From NCBI GenBank assembly GCA_003216435.1, contig QCIW01000006.1, forward strand, positions 1-57,063: 57,063 bases of DNA, written 5' to 3'. The notes beneath the pieces are model-generated. The model was not told the DNA's origin, made no database searches, and saw only the letters and a list, made by a program, of their open reading frames with translations. This document shows positions 8,954 through 18,591 of this stretch, in pieces (the first letter of the stretch is position 1; every line of letters starts with the position of its first letter). The DNA is from Prochlorococcus sp. AG-402-N21 (GTDB lineage Bacteria; Cyanobacteriota; Cyanobacteriia; PCC-6307; Cyanobiaceae). Made by a program: the position numbers and the translations under genes.

Positions 8954-9415
8954 TTACGTGTTGAGCAAGGAAGTTAGTGGCTTCCATTGAAGACTTCGTG
9001 AACCTCCCATTTCTATAACTATTTTCAAACGAGGCTCTCTGTGACATATGTCATTTAAATTCAGCAACTCTGATTGAGATAAAACTTGTCCTTCGAGTAA
9101 CCACAAAACTATTGGAGAATTATTTTCTAGGAATTCATTTAATTGAGGGATGACTTGCTGAACTTCTCCTAATGCCCCATTCCTTCCAACATTTTGGTGA
9201 CCGAGGTGGGGAGGCCTCACACCATGTAATTGCAAAAGAAAAACTTCTGGATCTCCAAGACCTCTGACAGATGTAATTTGAGTCTTATAGCCTGCTGCTC
9301 TTAGGCGACGCAATAATCTAGTTTCTGATCCTCCTTCTAAAGGCGTAAATATTGCAAGACAGCCAGAAGCCTCCAGATCTCGGCGAAAATTTCTTCCAGA
9401 GAGTAAAAGCGGCAT
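8954..9415 (-). CDS. ndhN: NAD(P)H-quinone oxidoreductase subunit N (NDH-1)
   Basis: Protein of 153 residues from the ATG at 9415 ([15 protein letters not shown]), the usual NdhN start; an in-frame ATG 12 bases earlier adds MSFS. The conserved core [32 protein letters not shown] and the C-terminal [15 protein letters not shown] are present. NdhN is a cyanobacterial/plastid-specific peripheral-arm subunit of the thylakoid NDH-1 complex in cyclic electron flow and CO2 uptake. ldpA follows immediately on the same strand, a neighbourhood common in cyanobacteria. Confidence 0.93.
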   Translation of the reverse strand: MPLLLSGRNFRRDLEASGCLAIFTPLEGGSETRLLRRLRAAGYKTQITSVRGLGDPEVFLLQLHGVRPPHLGHQNVGRNGALGEVQQVIPQLNEFLENNSPIVLWLLEGQVLSQSELLNLNDICHREPRLKIVIEMGGSRSLQWKPLTSLLNT

Positions 9416-9427
9416 TGAAAAACTCAA

Positions 9428-9785
9428 TGGGAGTCAAATTTCACTTTAAGGAGAATTTGTAATGGTGCCATCGTGGTGTAGTCTTTTATATCGCTGAAGC
9501 TTTTCTATGCCCGTCCGCTAGCCGGGCCTCTAGAGAGCAAAGCAGATTTAATGTTTGCGTTAAATCTTTCGGCCAGTGCATTTAGGTTTCATCACTTATT
9601 TGCCGAGAAACTGATCAATAATCTTGATCAAGTCTCAGCCAGCTGATTAACTCGCTAGCTCTATCCGAATTCTCGTTCCGTATATTTATTCGGTTCATTT
9701 TTTTCGGTAAATAAGCGTTTTACTTATCAGCACTTAAAAACAAATCTCCTTTGGAGATTTTTTGATGCTGGCGTTATTACCTCTC
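9428..9785 (+). other. Intergenic leader region of the ribosomal protein operon
   Basis: About 360 bases between divergent ndhN and rplC without a convincing ORF. It must hold both promoters and a long 5' leader for the large rplC operon. It contains a GC-rich hairpin (9509-9527) and several AT-rich stretches near 9676-9730. I see no recognisable L4-type leader structure by eye. Confidence 0.5.
9509..9527 (+). promoter_or_regulatory. Short GC hairpin in the rplC leader
   Basis: GCCCG at 9509-9513 pairs with CGGGC at 9523-9527 around a 9-base loop. It lies about 260 bases before rplC in an otherwise AT-rich leader and could be part of an autoregulatory structure for the ribosomal operon or just a small hairpin near the promoter. 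Confidence 0.3.
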
Positions 9786-10448
9786 ATGTCATCCATAGGC
9801 ATCCTAGGAAAGAAATTGGGAATGTCCCAATTCTTCGATGATCAGGGCAGGGCAATTCCAGTTACTTTGATAGAAGCTGGACCTTGTCGGATTACTCAGC
9901 TAAAGAGTATTGATACTGACGGTTATTCTGCCGTTCAGATTGGCTTTGGCTGTGTTCGTGAAAAATTGGTTAACAAGCCTTCTAAAGGACATCTTTCTAA
10001 GTCTGGGAAAGATCTTCTCAGATATATCCGTGAATATCGTGTGAAAGATTTAACTGACTTTGAACTCGGTGCTTCTATAACAGTTGGCAGTTTTGAGCCT
10101 GGTCAAAAGGTTGATGTCAGTGGCAAGTCCATGGGGAGAGGTTTTGCTGGCTATCAAAAACGACATGGTTTTAGCCGCGGACCGATGAGCCATGGTTCAA
10201 AAAATCACCGTCTACCTGGATCTACCGGAGCAGGCACAACGCCTGGGCGAATATATCCAGGAAAGCGAATGGCTGGTCGATACGGAGGGAAAAAAATAAC
10301 AACCAAAGGCCTCACAATTATTAAGGTTGATGGTGATCGAAATCTCCTAGTAGTTAAGGGATCTGTACCAGGCAAGCCAGGATCGATTGTGAATATCAGT
10401 CCTGCAAAACGTATTGGTGGTCAATCTAATTCGGGAGGAGTTCAGTGA
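9786..10448 (+). CDS. rplC: 50S ribosomal protein L3
   Basis: Protein of 220 residues from the ATG at 9786 ([18 protein letters not shown]); in-frame TTG/ATG codons up to 24 bases earlier would add a tail not seen in the family. The hallmark [25 protein letters not shown] loop, which reaches towards the peptidyl transferase centre, and [14 protein letters not shown] are intact. First gene of the block; rpsJ, which precedes rplC in most bacteria, is instead at 52386. Its TGA overlaps the rplD ATG (TGATG). Confidence 0.97.
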   Translation: MSSIGILGKKLGMSQFFDDQGRAIPVTLIEAGPCRITQLKSIDTDGYSAVQIGFGCVREKLVNKPSKGHLSKSGKDLLRYIREYRVKDLTDFELGASITVGSFEPGQKVDVSGKSMGRGFAGYQKRHGFSRGPMSHGSKNHRLPGSTGAGTTPGRIYPGKRMAGRYGGKKITTKGLTIIKVDGDRNLLVVKGSVPGKPGSIVNISPAKRIGGQSNSGGVQ

Positions 10449-11083
10449 TGGCTAAATGTATTGTTCGCGATTGGCAAGGAAAAGAAGCTGGTAATGCCAG
10501 TCTTGATTTAAAAGTTGCAAAGGAGGCAACTGCTATTGATTTGATGCATAGAGCAGTTCTCCGGCAACAGGCACATAGCCGTCAAGGTACCGCTAGCACT
10601 CTCACTCGAGCAGAAGTACGTGGTGGTGGCCGTAAGCCTTATAAGCAAAAAGGAACAGGAAGGGCTCGTCAAGGCTCCATAAGGACTCCTTTGCGTCCAG
10701 GTGGTGGAATTATTTTTGGTCCCAAGCCTCGGAGTTATAACCTTGCTATGAACCGTAAGGAGCGTCGTTTAGCTTTGCGAACTGCTCTTATGGCGCGGGT
10801 TGACGACATCTTAGTGGTTAAAGACTTTGGTTCATCCCTTAAATCTCCTAAAACTAAGGAGATTGTTGAGGCTCTTACAAGACTGGGTCTTTCTTCTGAT
10901 TCAAAAGTACTTATTGTTCTTTCTAAACCATCAGATGTTATACGTCGATCCATAAGAAATCTTGAGAAGGTCAAACTAATTGCAGCAGATCAGCTCAATG
11001 TTTTTGATCTTCTTAATGCCAACTCATTGGTTATAGGAGAGCAGGCTTTGACAACTATTCAGGAGGTCTATAGCAATGACTAA
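10448..11083 (+). CDS. rplD: 50S ribosomal protein L4
   Basis: Protein of 211 residues starting at the ATG that overlaps the rplC stop. The extended loop [19 protein letters not shown] that lines the exit tunnel, and [15 protein letters not shown], are present. In E. coli L4 also represses its own operon; whether that occurs here is not shown by the sequence. It overlaps rplW by 8 bases. Confidence 0.97.
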   Translation: MAKCIVRDWQGKEAGNASLDLKVAKEATAIDLMHRAVLRQQAHSRQGTASTLTRAEVRGGGRKPYKQKGTGRARQGSIRTPLRPGGGIIFGPKPRSYNLAMNRKERRLALRTALMARVDDILVVKDFGSSLKSPKTKEIVEALTRLGLSSDSKVLIVLSKPSDVIRRSIRNLEKVKLIAADQLNVFDLLNANSLVIGEQALTTIQEVYSND

Positions 11084-11378
11084 TACATTTAAGGGCAGGC
11101 TGGCTGATGTAATTCGTCGACCTTTAATTACTGAAAAGGCAACAAAAGGTATTGAGCTGAATCAATATTCTTTTGAAGTAGATCATCGTGCTGCTAAACC
11201 CGATATTAAGGCAGCCATTGAGCAAATGTTTGATGTCAAGGTTATTGGCATTAGTACAATGAACCCTCCTCGCAAAAGTCGACGTGTTGGACGTTTTGCA
11301 GGAAAACGAACTCAGGTGAAGAAAGCTGTAGTTCGATTAGCAGAGGGTAATTCCATCCAACTCTTCCCTGAGTCATAA
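11076..11378 (+). CDS. rplW: 50S ribosomal protein L23
   Basis: Protein of 100 residues. The family signature [12 protein letters not shown] is near the N-terminus and the basic loop [17 protein letters not shown] in the second half. L23 sits at the tunnel exit, where trigger factor and SRP dock. It overlaps the end of rplD by 8 bases and precedes rplB by 16. Confidence 0.97.
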   Translation: MTNTFKGRLADVIRRPLITEKATKGIELNQYSFEVDHRAAKPDIKAAIEQMFDVKVIGISTMNPPRKSRRVGRFAGKRTQVKKAVVRLAEGNSIQLFPES

Positions 11379-11394
11379 GGAGAGATTAATCACT

Positions 11395-12258
11395 ATGGCA
11401 ATCCGAACTTTTAGACCTTATACACCTGGAACAAGAACCAGAGTTGTTACTGACTTTAATGAAGTTACATCTCGTAAGCCTGAGCGTTCTTTAGTTGTAT
11501 CAAAACATCGACGTAAAGGAAGAAATAATAGAGGGGTAATAACATGTAGACATAGAGGTGGAGGGCATAAACAGCTCTATAGAATTGTTGATTTTAGAAG
11601 AAATAAACATGGAATTACAGCCAAAGTAGCTGCTATTCATTATGACCCTCATAGAAATGCTCGATTAGCATTACTCTTTTATTCTGATGGAGAAAAGCGC
11701 TATATTCTTGCTCCAGCAGGAATTGCTATTGGTCAGGAAGTAATTTCTGGAAGTGACGCTCCGATTGAAGTAGGCAACGCCTTACCATTATCTTCTATAC
11801 CTCTTGGATCAAGTGTTCATTGTGTTGAGCTGCATCCTGGCAGAGGTGGTCAAATGGTTCGTACAGCTGGTGCAAGTGCTCAAGTTGTTGCCAAAGAAGG
11901 TGATTATGTTGCTTTAAAGTTACCTTCTACAGAAGTTCGATTAGTCAGGAAAGAGTGCTATGCAACTTTAGGAGAAGTAGGTAATTCTGAGATTAGGAAT
12001 ACTAGTTTGGGTAAAGCTGGCCGTAGACGTTGGTTAGGTCGCAGACCACAAGTCCGCGGTAGTGTGATGAACCCTTGCGACCACCCACATGGTGGTGGTG
12101 AGGGTAAAGCACCAATTGGTCGTGCTGGCCCTGTGACTCCATGGGGTAAAGCAGCCCTGGGTCTTAAGACTCGGAAGAAGAATAAGCCAAGTAATCGGTT
12201 TGTTCTTCGGAAACGTCGTCGCGTCTCCAAGCGGAGCCGAGGAGGACGCGATTCCTAA
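11395..12258 (+). CDS. rplB: 50S ribosomal protein L2
   Basis: Protein of 287 residues, full length. It contains the RNA-binding core [17 protein letters not shown] and the C-terminal catalytic-centre segment [19 protein letters not shown], including the conserved histidine needed for peptidyl transfer. The ATG is preceded by an AAGGAGAG Shine-Dalgarno. A basic C-terminal tail ([16 protein letters not shown]) is typical. Confidence 0.97.
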   Translation: MAIRTFRPYTPGTRTRVVTDFNEVTSRKPERSLVVSKHRRKGRNNRGVITCRHRGGGHKQLYRIVDFRRNKHGITAKVAAIHYDPHRNARLALLFYSDGEKRYILAPAGIAIGQEVISGSDAPIEVGNALPLSSIPLGSSVHCVELHPGRGGQMVRTAGASAQVVAKEGDYVALKLPSTEVRLVRKECYATLGEVGNSEIRNTSLGKAGRRRWLGRRPQVRGSVMNPCDHPHGGGEGKAPIGRAGPVTPWGKAALGLKTRKKNKPSNRFVLRKRRRVSKRSRGGRDS

Positions 12259-12293
12259 TGACTATGCCCATTTTGACCTTCTTTTAATCTGCT

Positions 12294-12569
12294 ATGGGAC
12301 GTTCACTTAAAAAAGGACCTTTTATTGCTGATAGCTTGCTCCGTAAGCTTGAAAAGCAAAATGAAAATGATGATAAATCTGTCATCAAAACTTGGTCTAG
12401 AGCTTCAACTATTCTGCCAATGATGATTGGGCACACAATTGCTGTTCACAATGGTAGAAGCCATATCCCAGTTTTTATTACTGAGCAAATGGTTGGCCAT
12501 AAATTGGGCGAATTTGCACCAACTCGCACATATAAAGGTCATCTCAGAGATAAGAAAGGAGCTAGATAG
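12294..12569 (+). CDS. rpsS: 30S ribosomal protein S19
   Basis: Protein of 91 residues. [18 protein letters not shown] and the signature [20 protein letters not shown] are conserved. S19 sits in the 30S head near the decoding A-site finger contact. Its TAG is directly followed by the rplV ATG with no gap. Confidence 0.97.
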   Translation: MGRSLKKGPFIADSLLRKLEKQNENDDKSVIKTWSRASTILPMMIGHTIAVHNGRSHIPVFITEQMVGHKLGEFAPTRTYKGHLRDKKGAR

Positions 12570-12959
12570 ATGATTAAAGAATTAACTGCTACTGCAAATG
12601 TTGCAAAAGCCCATGGTCGCTTTATCCGAGGATCTGCTTCAAAAGTGCGTCGAGTCTTAGATCAAATAAGAGGGCGTACTTATCGCGATGCTTTGATCAT
12701 GCTTGAGTTCATGCCTTACCGTTCTACCGGACCTATAACCAAAGTTCTTAGATCTGCTGTTGCAAATGCAGAACATAATTTGGGTATGGATCCTTCCTCA
12801 TTAATTATCACTAGTGCTAATGCAGATATGGGTCCTACAATGAAACGTTTTAGGCCTCGTGCTCAAGGTCGCGCTTTTGCTATTAAAAAGCAGACCTGCC
12901 ACATCAGCATTGCTGTTGCACCGTCTACTAATTCACCTACAGAAGGGAGTAAAGACTGA
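12570..12959 (+). CDS. rplV: 50S ribosomal protein L22
   Basis: Protein of 129 residues. The conserved body ([18 protein letters not shown]) and the tunnel-lining hairpin with [13 protein letters not shown] are present; L22 and L4 loops form the tunnel constriction. The C-terminus is extended by a short Ser/Thr-rich tail. It begins immediately after rpsS and overlaps rpsC by one base. Confidence 0.97.
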   Translation: MIKELTATANVAKAHGRFIRGSASKVRRVLDQIRGRTYRDALIMLEFMPYRSTGPITKVLRSAVANAEHNLGMDPSSLIITSANADMGPTMKRFRPRAQGRAFAIKKQTCHISIAVAPSTNSPTEGSKD

Positions 12960-13690
12960 TGGGACATAAAATTCATCCAACAGGTATTCGCCTAGGAATT
13001 ACTCAGGAGCATCGTTCTCGTTGGTATGCACCAAGCAAGACTTACCCTCTTTTGCTTCAAGAGGATGATCGTATAAGGCGATTTATTAATAAGAAATATT
13101 CTTCTGCAGGAATAAGTGAAGTTCTAATTGCCCGTAAAGCCCATCAATTAGAAGTTGAGCTCAAAACAGCACGACCAGGCGTAATCGTTGGTCGTCAGGG
13201 AAGTGGAATTGAGGATCTTCGATCTGGAATTCAAAAGACTATTGGCGATAGCAATAGGCAAATTCGTATTAATGTAGTTGAAGTTGACCGTGTTGATGCA
13301 GATGCGCATCTCTTAGCAGAATATATAGCTCAACAATTAGAGAAAAGAGTTGCTTTTCGCCGCACTATTCGTATGGCTGTTCAAAGAGCTCAAAGAGCGG
13401 GTGTGCTCGGACTCAAAATTCAAGTAGGAGGAAGATTGAATGGTGCTGAGATCGCTAGGTCTGAGTGGACAAGAGAAGGTAGGGTTCCTTTACATACTTT
13501 GAGAGCAGAGATTGATTACGCCACAAAGGTCGCAAGTACAACCTACGGAGTGTTAGGAATTAAAGTTTGGGTCTTCAAAGGGGAGGTTCTTCCCAAGGAA
13601 GAGCAGCCTTTGCCTGTTGGGACAAGTCCTAGAAGAAGAGGTAACCGTCGACCTCAACAATTTGAGGATCGATCAAATGACGGTAAATAA
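12959..13690 (+). CDS. rpsC: 30S ribosomal protein S3
   Basis: Protein of 243 residues. The KH-domain motif [15 protein letters not shown] and the C-terminal domain with [26 protein letters not shown] are present. S3 lines the mRNA entry pore and helps unwind message structure. A basic low-complexity C-terminal tail follows about residue 215. A strong AGGAGG lies right after its stop, 8 bases before rplP. Confidence 0.97.
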   Translation: MGHKIHPTGIRLGITQEHRSRWYAPSKTYPLLLQEDDRIRRFINKKYSSAGISEVLIARKAHQLEVELKTARPGVIVGRQGSGIEDLRSGIQKTIGDSNRQIRINVVEVDRVDADAHLLAEYIAQQLEKRVAFRRTIRMAVQRAQRAGVLGLKIQVGGRLNGAEIARSEWTREGRVPLHTLRAEIDYATKVASTTYGVLGIKVWVFKGEVLPKEEQPLPVGTSPRRRGNRRPQQFEDRSNDGK

Positions 13691-13704
13691 AGGAGGTATT
13701 AATC

Positions 13705-14181
13705 ATGCTTAGTCCAAAACGAACAAAATTTCGCAAACAACAGAGAGGCCGCATGCGTGGCAGAGCTACTCGCGGAAATAAAATTGCCTTTGGGCAATTT
13801 GCTTTGCAAGCTCAAGAGTGTGGATGGGTTACATCTAGACAAATTGAAGCTAGTAGACGTGCAATGACCCGTTACGTAAAGCGAGGAGGGCAAATTTGGA
13901 TAAGGATTTTCCCTGATAAACCTGTGACGATGAGAGCTGCTGAAACAAGAATGGGTTCTGGTAAGGGTAACCCTGAATTTTGGGTTGCTGTCGTGAAGCC
14001 TGGTCGTATTCTTTTTGAAATGGGCGGAGAAGAAATTACTGAAGAAATAGCAAAGGAGGCTATGAGACTTGCACAATACAAGTTACCGATAAAAACAACT
14101 TTTTTAGCATTGGAAGATCCACCTAGGATTCAACCTGGTAAAGGTTCTTCTACTGCTTCAAAAGCCACCTTGGAATCTTGA
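13705..14181 (+). CDS. rplP: 50S ribosomal protein L16
   Basis: Protein of 158 residues. [17 protein letters not shown] is the standard N-terminus, followed by [21 protein letters not shown], which positions A- and P-site tRNAs at the PTC. It has one of the clearest Shine-Dalgarno sequences in the operon (AGGAGG at 13691-13696). The C-terminal Ser/Thr-rich tail is slightly longer than in E. coli, as usual in cyanobacteria. Confidence 0.97.
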   Translation: MLSPKRTKFRKQQRGRMRGRATRGNKIAFGQFALQAQECGWVTSRQIEASRRAMTRYVKRGGQIWIRIFPDKPVTMRAAETRMGSGKGNPEFWVAVVKPGRILFEMGGEEITEEIAKEAMRLAQYKLPIKTTFLALEDPPRIQPGKGSSTASKATLES

Positions 14182-14183
14182 CA

Positions 14184-14393
14184 ATGGCTAAACAGAAAAC
14201 AGCCGAGGTGCGAGAGCTCACCGATGCTGACATTACAAAAAGGATTGACGAAATTCGCAAAGAATTATTCGATCTTCGTTTCCAGCAAGCTACTAGGCAG
14301 CTTACTAAAACTCATCGTTTTAAAGAGGCTCGCACAGAGTTGGCTCAACTGATGACAGTTAAGTCAGAGCGAAGTCGCTCTATTTCATCCTGA
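14184..14393 (+). CDS. rpmC: 50S ribosomal protein L29
   Basis: Protein of 69 residues from the ATG at 14184; the in-frame TTG at 14178 overlaps the rplP stop and is unlikely. The two-helix coiled-coil and the signature [14 protein letters not shown] are present. L29 lies beside L23 at the tunnel exit. Confidence 0.95.
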   Translation: MAKQKTAEVRELTDADITKRIDEIRKELFDLRFQQATRQLTKTHRFKEARTELAQLMTVKSERSRSISS

Positions 14394-14410
14394 TCAAATT
14401 ATTAGAAACC

Positions 14411-14677
14411 ATGGCACTTAAGGAACGGATTGGAACCGTCGTCAGCGACAAAATGGATAAGACAGTAGTTGTCGCTGTTGAGAATCGTTTCCCTCATCCC
14501 ATCTATCAGAAAATTATTAGCAGGACAAAAAGATATAAGGCTCATGATGCAGAAAATAACTGCATGGTTGGCGACAGGGTAAGAATAAAGGAGACTCGTC
14601 CTCTGAGCGCTCATAAGCGTTGGTCTGTTTCAGAGGTCCTTACTAAAGGTATGAAATCTAGGGAGGCTGACCAATGA
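14411..14677 (+). CDS. rpsQ: 30S ribosomal protein S17
   Basis: Protein of 88 residues. The OB-fold start [16 protein letters not shown] and the motif [18 protein letters not shown] are conserved. S17 is a primary binder of the 16S 5' domain. It overlaps rplN by 4 bases (ATGA), suggesting coupled translation. Confidence 0.96.
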   Translation: MALKERIGTVVSDKMDKTVVVAVENRFPHPIYQKIISRTKRYKAHDAENNCMVGDRVRIKETRPLSAHKRWSVSEVLTKGMKSREADQ

Positions 14678-15039
14678 TCCAACAAGAGACATATCTCACT
14701 GTTGCAGATAACAGTGGTGCCAAAAGGCTTCAATGCATTCGTGTTTTGGGATCTAATCGTCGTTATGCCCATGTTGGCGATGTAATAGTCGCTGCAGTTA
14801 AAGATGCTATGCCAAATATGGGAGTAAAAAAGTCTGATGTAGTTAAAGCAGTAGTAGTAAGAACCAAGGCCACTATGAGGAGAGAAACAGGAAATTCAAT
14901 ACGTTTTGATGATAATGCGGCAGTTTTAATTAATGAGGATAAAAACCCAAGAGGAACTAGGGTTTTTGGTCCTGTTGCTCGTGAATTACGCGATAAAAAT
15001 TTCACGAAAATTGTTTCATTAGCTCCTGAGGTCATTTAA
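14674..15039 (+). CDS. rplN: 50S ribosomal protein L14
   Basis: Protein of 121 residues, full length. [17 protein letters not shown] is the standard start, and [19 protein letters not shown] and [13 protein letters not shown] are conserved. L14 bridges to 16S rRNA (bridge B8). It is directly adjacent to rplX with no intergenic base. Confidence 0.97.
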   Translation: MIQQETYLTVADNSGAKRLQCIRVLGSNRRYAHVGDVIVAAVKDAMPNMGVKKSDVVKAVVVRTKATMRRETGNSIRFDDNAAVLINEDKNPRGTRVFGPVARELRDKNFTKIVSLAPEVI

Positions 15040-15405
15040 ATGTTAAATACCCCTCAAAAATCAACATCTCAAAAATCGCCTGCTCGTATCAAGATGCGTA
15101 TCAGAAAAGGTGATACTGTCCAAATTCTTAATGGAAAGGATAAAGGGAAAACAGGTGAAGTTCTAAAAACAATGCCTACAGAGAATCGGGTTATTGTTCA
15201 AGGTATTAATCTTCGTACTAAACATGTAAAACCATCTCAAGAAGGAGAAAGCGGGAGAATAGTTACTGAAGAAGCGTCATTGCATGCTTCTAATGTAATG
15301 GTTTATTCAACTGATAAAAAAGTTGCTAGTCGTGTAGAAATTTTTGTTGATAAAGATGGAACGAAGAAACGACGACTTAAAAAAACTGGTGAATTGATTG
15401 ATTAA
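15040..15405 (+). CDS. rplX: 50S ribosomal protein L24
   Basis: Protein of 121 residues. A KOW motif ([21 protein letters not shown]) follows a 20-residue N-terminal extension rich in Ser/Lys, as in other marine picocyanobacteria. L24 is an assembly initiator of the 50S. A 96-base gap with a small hairpin and T-run separates it from rplE, the first sizeable break in this part of the operon. Confidence 0.96.
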   Translation: MLNTPQKSTSQKSPARIKMRIRKGDTVQILNGKDKGKTGEVLKTMPTENRVIVQGINLRTKHVKPSQEGESGRIVTEEASLHASNVMVYSTDKKVASRVEIFVDKDGTKKRRLKKTGELID

Positions 15406-15425
15406 TTCTCCAGTTTGCTTCTTCC

Positions 15426-15456
15426 AAAAGACTTCCCTACTCTTGCGTCTTTTTTT
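15426..15456 (+). terminator. Weak hairpin plus T-run between rplX and rplE (possible attenuator)
   Basis: AAAAGAC at 15426-15432 pairs with GTCTTTT at 15447-15453 and a run of T continues to 15456. The 14-base loop and AT-rich stem make it weak. Since rplE to rplO lie downstream on the same strand, it can only be a partial terminator or a processing site. Confidence 0.3.
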
Positions 15457-15501
15457 CTCTCTTTTCTTTAATTCAGTCAGGATTTAACTTTCTCTAAAAC
15501 C

Positions 15502-16041
15502 ATGTCACTTAAAAAACGTTATCGAGAGACAATTAGACCTAAACTTCTTAAGGATTTAGGCCTTTCAAATATTCATCAAGTACCTCAAGTGAAGAAAATC
15601 ACTGTTAATAGAGGTTTAGGTGAAGCTGCTACAAATTCCAAGGCTTTAGAAGCTGCATTGGCAGAAATGGCAATAATCACAGGCCAAAAAGCTTTAGTTA
15701 CTAGAGCAAAGAAAGCAATTGCCGGATTCAAGATTCGTCAAGGTATGCCAATTGGCTGTGCAGTTACTCTTAGAGGAGATCGAATGTATGCTTTTTTGGA
15801 GAGATTTATTAATCTTGCATTGCCACGAATTAGAGACTTTAGAGGGGTAAGTCCCAAGAGTTTTGATGGTCGGGGTAATTACACCATAGGTGTTAAAGAA
15901 CAACTTATATTCCCGGAAGTTTCGTTTGATAATGTCGATTCAATTAGAGGAATGGACATCACGATTGTTACCAGTGCTATCTCAGATGAAGAGGGTAAGG
16001 CCCTCTTAAGTGAGATGGGGATGCCCTTCCGCAGTAACTGA
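15502..16041 (+). CDS. rplE: 50S ribosomal protein L5
   Basis: Protein of 179 residues. [16 protein letters not shown] and the P-site loop region [17 protein letters not shown] are conserved. L5 binds 5S rRNA in the central protuberance. An rpsN (S14) gene, which follows rplE in E. coli, is not here; rpsH follows 17 bases later, the cyanobacterial order. Confidence 0.97.
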   Translation: MSLKKRYRETIRPKLLKDLGLSNIHQVPQVKKITVNRGLGEAATNSKALEAALAEMAIITGQKALVTRAKKAIAGFKIRQGMPIGCAVTLRGDRMYAFLERFINLALPRIRDFRGVSPKSFDGRGNYTIGVKEQLIFPEVSFDNVDSIRGMDITIVTSAISDEEGKALLSEMGMPFRSN

Positions 16042-16058
16042 CCTATACCTTATTAATC

Positions 16059-16460
16059 ATGGCTAACCACGATCCCATTTCAGATATGCTCACTCGTATT
16101 CGTAATGCGAGTCAGAAAAAGCATCAAAACACCAAAATTCCTGCTTCTAGGATGTCTCATAGTATTGCAAGAGTTTTGCAAAAAGAGGGTTTTATTGCCG
16201 ATATAAGTGAAGAAGGAGAAGGTATTACAAAACAACTTGTTATTGAATTGAAGTACAGCGGAAAGAATCGTCATCCCATAATTAGATCTATGCAAAGAGT
16301 TAGTAAGCCTGGATTAAGGATATATAAAAATACTAGAGGTTTACCAAAAATTCTTGGAGGCCTTGGAGTTGCTATTGTTTCCACCTCCAAAGGTGTCATG
16401 AGTGATCGTGATGCCCGTAAGCAAGGCGTTGGAGGAGAAGTCCTCTGTTATGTTTACTAA
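16059..16460 (+). CDS. rpsH: 30S ribosomal protein S8
   Basis: Protein of 133 residues. [13 protein letters not shown] at the start and the C-terminal [19 protein letters not shown] signature are intact. S8 is a central-domain 16S binder. An AAGGAG lies just after the stop for rplF. Confidence 0.97.
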   Translation: MANHDPISDMLTRIRNASQKKHQNTKIPASRMSHSIARVLQKEGFIADISEEGEGITKQLVIELKYSGKNRHPIIRSMQRVSKPGLRIYKNTRGLPKILGGLGVAIVSTSKGVMSDRDARKQGVGGEVLCYVY

Positions 16461-16474
16461 TAAGGAGCTCGATT

Positions 16475-17011
16475 ATGTCTCGCATCGGTAAAAAACCTGT
16501 TTCAATTCCAGATAAAGTACTTGTTACTATTGATGGTCTTTCTGTGACTATTAAAGGGCCTAAAGGAGAGTTGAGACGAACTCTTCCTCAAGGAGTCTCA
16601 ATTATTCAGAAGGAAAACGCTTTGATCATTTCTCCAGATAATGAAAAGAGAAGATGTAGAGAAAGACACGGTTTATCTAGAAGTTTGGTTGCAAATATGG
16701 TTGAAGGTGTAACTAATGGATATTCAAGAAAGTTGGAGATAGTTGGTGTTGGTTCGAGAGCTCAAGTAAAAGGGAAAAAACTTGTTGTGAGTGCTGGTTA
16801 TAGTCACCCAGTAGAAGTTATTCCACCAGAAGGTATTTCATTTTCCGTTGAAAGTAATACTAATGTCACTGTCTCAGGTGTAGATAAAGAATTAGTTGGG
16901 AATGAAGCCGCAAAAATTCGAGCAATTCGTCCTCCAGAGCCATATAAAGGAAAGGGGATAAAATTTGAAGGTGAGAGAATTATTAGGAAAGCTGGTAAGT
17001 CAGGTAAATAA
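16475..17011 (+). CDS. rplF: 50S ribosomal protein L6
   Basis: Protein of 178 residues with the duplicated L6 fold. [15 protein letters not shown] at the N-terminus and the C-terminal signature [11 protein letters not shown] are conserved. L6 lies near the factor-binding site. Next gene rplR starts 33 bases later. Confidence 0.97.
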   Translation: MSRIGKKPVSIPDKVLVTIDGLSVTIKGPKGELRRTLPQGVSIIQKENALIISPDNEKRRCRERHGLSRSLVANMVEGVTNGYSRKLEIVGVGSRAQVKGKKLVVSAGYSHPVEVIPPEGISFSVESNTNVTVSGVDKELVGNEAAKIRAIRPPEPYKGKGIKFEGERIIRKAGKSGK

Positions 17012-17044
17012 TAATTTTTTATTTTCCCTAATGTTTTATTAATC

Positions 17045-17413
17045 ATGGCAACTCTTTCTAGAAAACAACAAACTCAAAAGCGTCACAAGCGACTTCGTCG
17101 GAATTTATCTGGCACTAATGATCGGCCAAGACTTACTGTGTTTAGATCTAATAATCATATTTATGCACAAGTAATTGATGATCAGAAGCAAAGTACTATT
17201 TGTGCTGCCTCTACATTAGATAAGGACTTAAGAGAAAATCTTAAAACTAATGCTAGTAGCTGTGATGCTTCTACTGCTGTAGGACAATTATTAGCTCAAA
17301 GAGCTTTGGCAAAAGGTATTCAAAAGGTAGTTTTTGATCGAGGGGGTAACATCTACCACGGTAGAGTTAAGGCCTTGGCAGAGGCAGCTCGCGTAGGAGG
17401 TCTTGAGTTCTAA
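17045..17413 (+). CDS. rplR: 50S ribosomal protein L18
   Basis: Protein of 122 residues. The basic N-terminus ([17 protein letters not shown]), [19 protein letters not shown] and the C-terminal [20 protein letters not shown] are typical. L18 binds 5S rRNA together with L5. rpsE follows after 14 bases. Confidence 0.97.
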   Translation: MATLSRKQQTQKRHKRLRRNLSGTNDRPRLTVFRSNNHIYAQVIDDQKQSTICAASTLDKDLRENLKTNASSCDASTAVGQLLAQRALAKGIQKVVFDRGGNIYHGRVKALAEAARVGGLEF

Positions 17414-17427
17414 CTCTTCTTTTAATT

Positions 17428-18054
17428 ATGGCTGACACAAAAACACAATCAAAAAATACATCCACCTCTTCAGGTGCAGATTCTTCTAGGGGCGGTGAAG
17501 GTCAAAAAGATCAACGCCGTGGAAGAGGTGAGAGGCGAGGTCGCCGTGGAGATCGTCGCGGTGGAGAGAGAGATTCAGAATGGCAAGAAAGGGTTGTTCA
17601 AATTAGACGGGTTTCAAAAACGGTTAAAGGTGGTAAAAAAATGAGCTTTAGAGCGATAATTGTTGTAGGTAATGAAAAAGGACAAGTTGGAGTTGGTGTT
17701 GGGAAAGCTGGGGATGTAATAGGAGCTGTTAGGAAAGGAGTTGCTGACGGAAAGAAACATTTAGTCAGAGTTCCTCTAACTAGGAATAGTTCTATCCCAA
17801 CTATTTCCAATGGTAGGGACGGTGCTGCAAGTGTTTTAATACGTCCAGCCGCTCCAGGAACAGGTGTTATCGCTGGTGGATCAATACGAACTGTATTGGA
17901 ACTTGCTGGTATCAAAAACGTATTAGCAAAACGCCTGGGAAGTAAAACCCCTTTAAATAATGCTAGAGCTGCCATGGTTGCTTTGGCTGAGTTGCGAACT
18001 CATAAAGCGACTGCCAAAGAACGCGGCATTTCTTTAGAACAGATTTATTCTTGA
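17428..18054 (+). CDS. rpsE: 30S ribosomal protein S5
   Basis: Protein of 208 residues. A low-complexity N-terminal extension of about 50 residues rich in Arg, Gly and Ser precedes the dsRBD-like domain ([19 protein letters not shown]) and the second domain with [20 protein letters not shown]5 contributes to decoding fidelity. There is no rpmD (L30) between rpsE and rplO, as usual in cyanobacteria. Confidence 0.97.
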   Translation: MADTKTQSKNTSTSSGADSSRGGEGQKDQRRGRGERRGRRGDRRGGERDSEWQERVVQIRRVSKTVKGGKKMSFRAIIVVGNEKGQVGVGVGKAGDVIGAVRKGVADGKKHLVRVPLTRNSSIPTISNGRDGAASVLIRPAAPGTGVIAGGSIRTVLELAGIKNVLAKRLGSKTPLNNARAAMVALAELRTHKATAKERGISLEQIYS

Positions 18055-18059
18055 AATCC

Positions 18060-18509
18060 ATGAAACCAACACTTGATGCTTTAAAACCTAATTCTGGTTC
18101 TCGCAGACGAAAGTTAAGGAAAGGTCGTGGGATTGCCGCTGGCCAGGGAGCTAGTTGCGGTTTTGGAATGCGCGGTCAGAAATCTCGTTCAGGTAGACCC
18201 ACTCGCCCTGGATTTGAAGGGGGACAGATGCCTCTTTATAGAAGAGTTCCAAAGCAAAAGCATTTTGAAATAATTAGTCAGAAATTATTTACTGTGATTA
18301 ATGTCTCTGCTTTGAATGACCTTAAAGCAGGGAGTACGGTAAATATTGATTCACTTGTCAAGGAAAAAATAGTAACTAGTCCTAAGCATCCTTTGAAGAT
18401 TTTGGGAAATGGAAAACTAACTGTGAAATTAAATGTACAGGCAGCTGCTTTTACTGCCTCAGCAAAAAGCAAGATAGAATCTCTTGGTGGAACTTGTGAA
18501 ATTTATTAG
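18060..18509 (+). CDS. rplO: 50S ribosomal protein L15
   Basis: Protein of 149 residues from the ATG at 18060 ([16 protein letters not shown]); the in-frame TTG at 18051 overlaps the rpsE stop. The Gly/Arg-rich [20 protein letters not shown] loop and [20 protein letters not shown] are conserved. L15 is a late assembly protein of the 50S. Confidence 0.96.
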   Translation: MKPTLDALKPNSGSRRRKLRKGRGIAAGQGASCGFGMRGQKSRSGRPTRPGFEGGQMPLYRRVPKQKHFEIISQKLFTVINVSALNDLKAGSTVNIDSLVKEKIVTSPKHPLKILGNGKLTVKLNVQAAAFTASAKSKIESLGGTCEIY

Positions 18510-18591
18510 TTCTTTATAGAAAGAAATTTTTAGTTTTAATTCTTACTATCATCTGATTAGGAAAATTAAAATCATTTATTTATTTTTGTAG

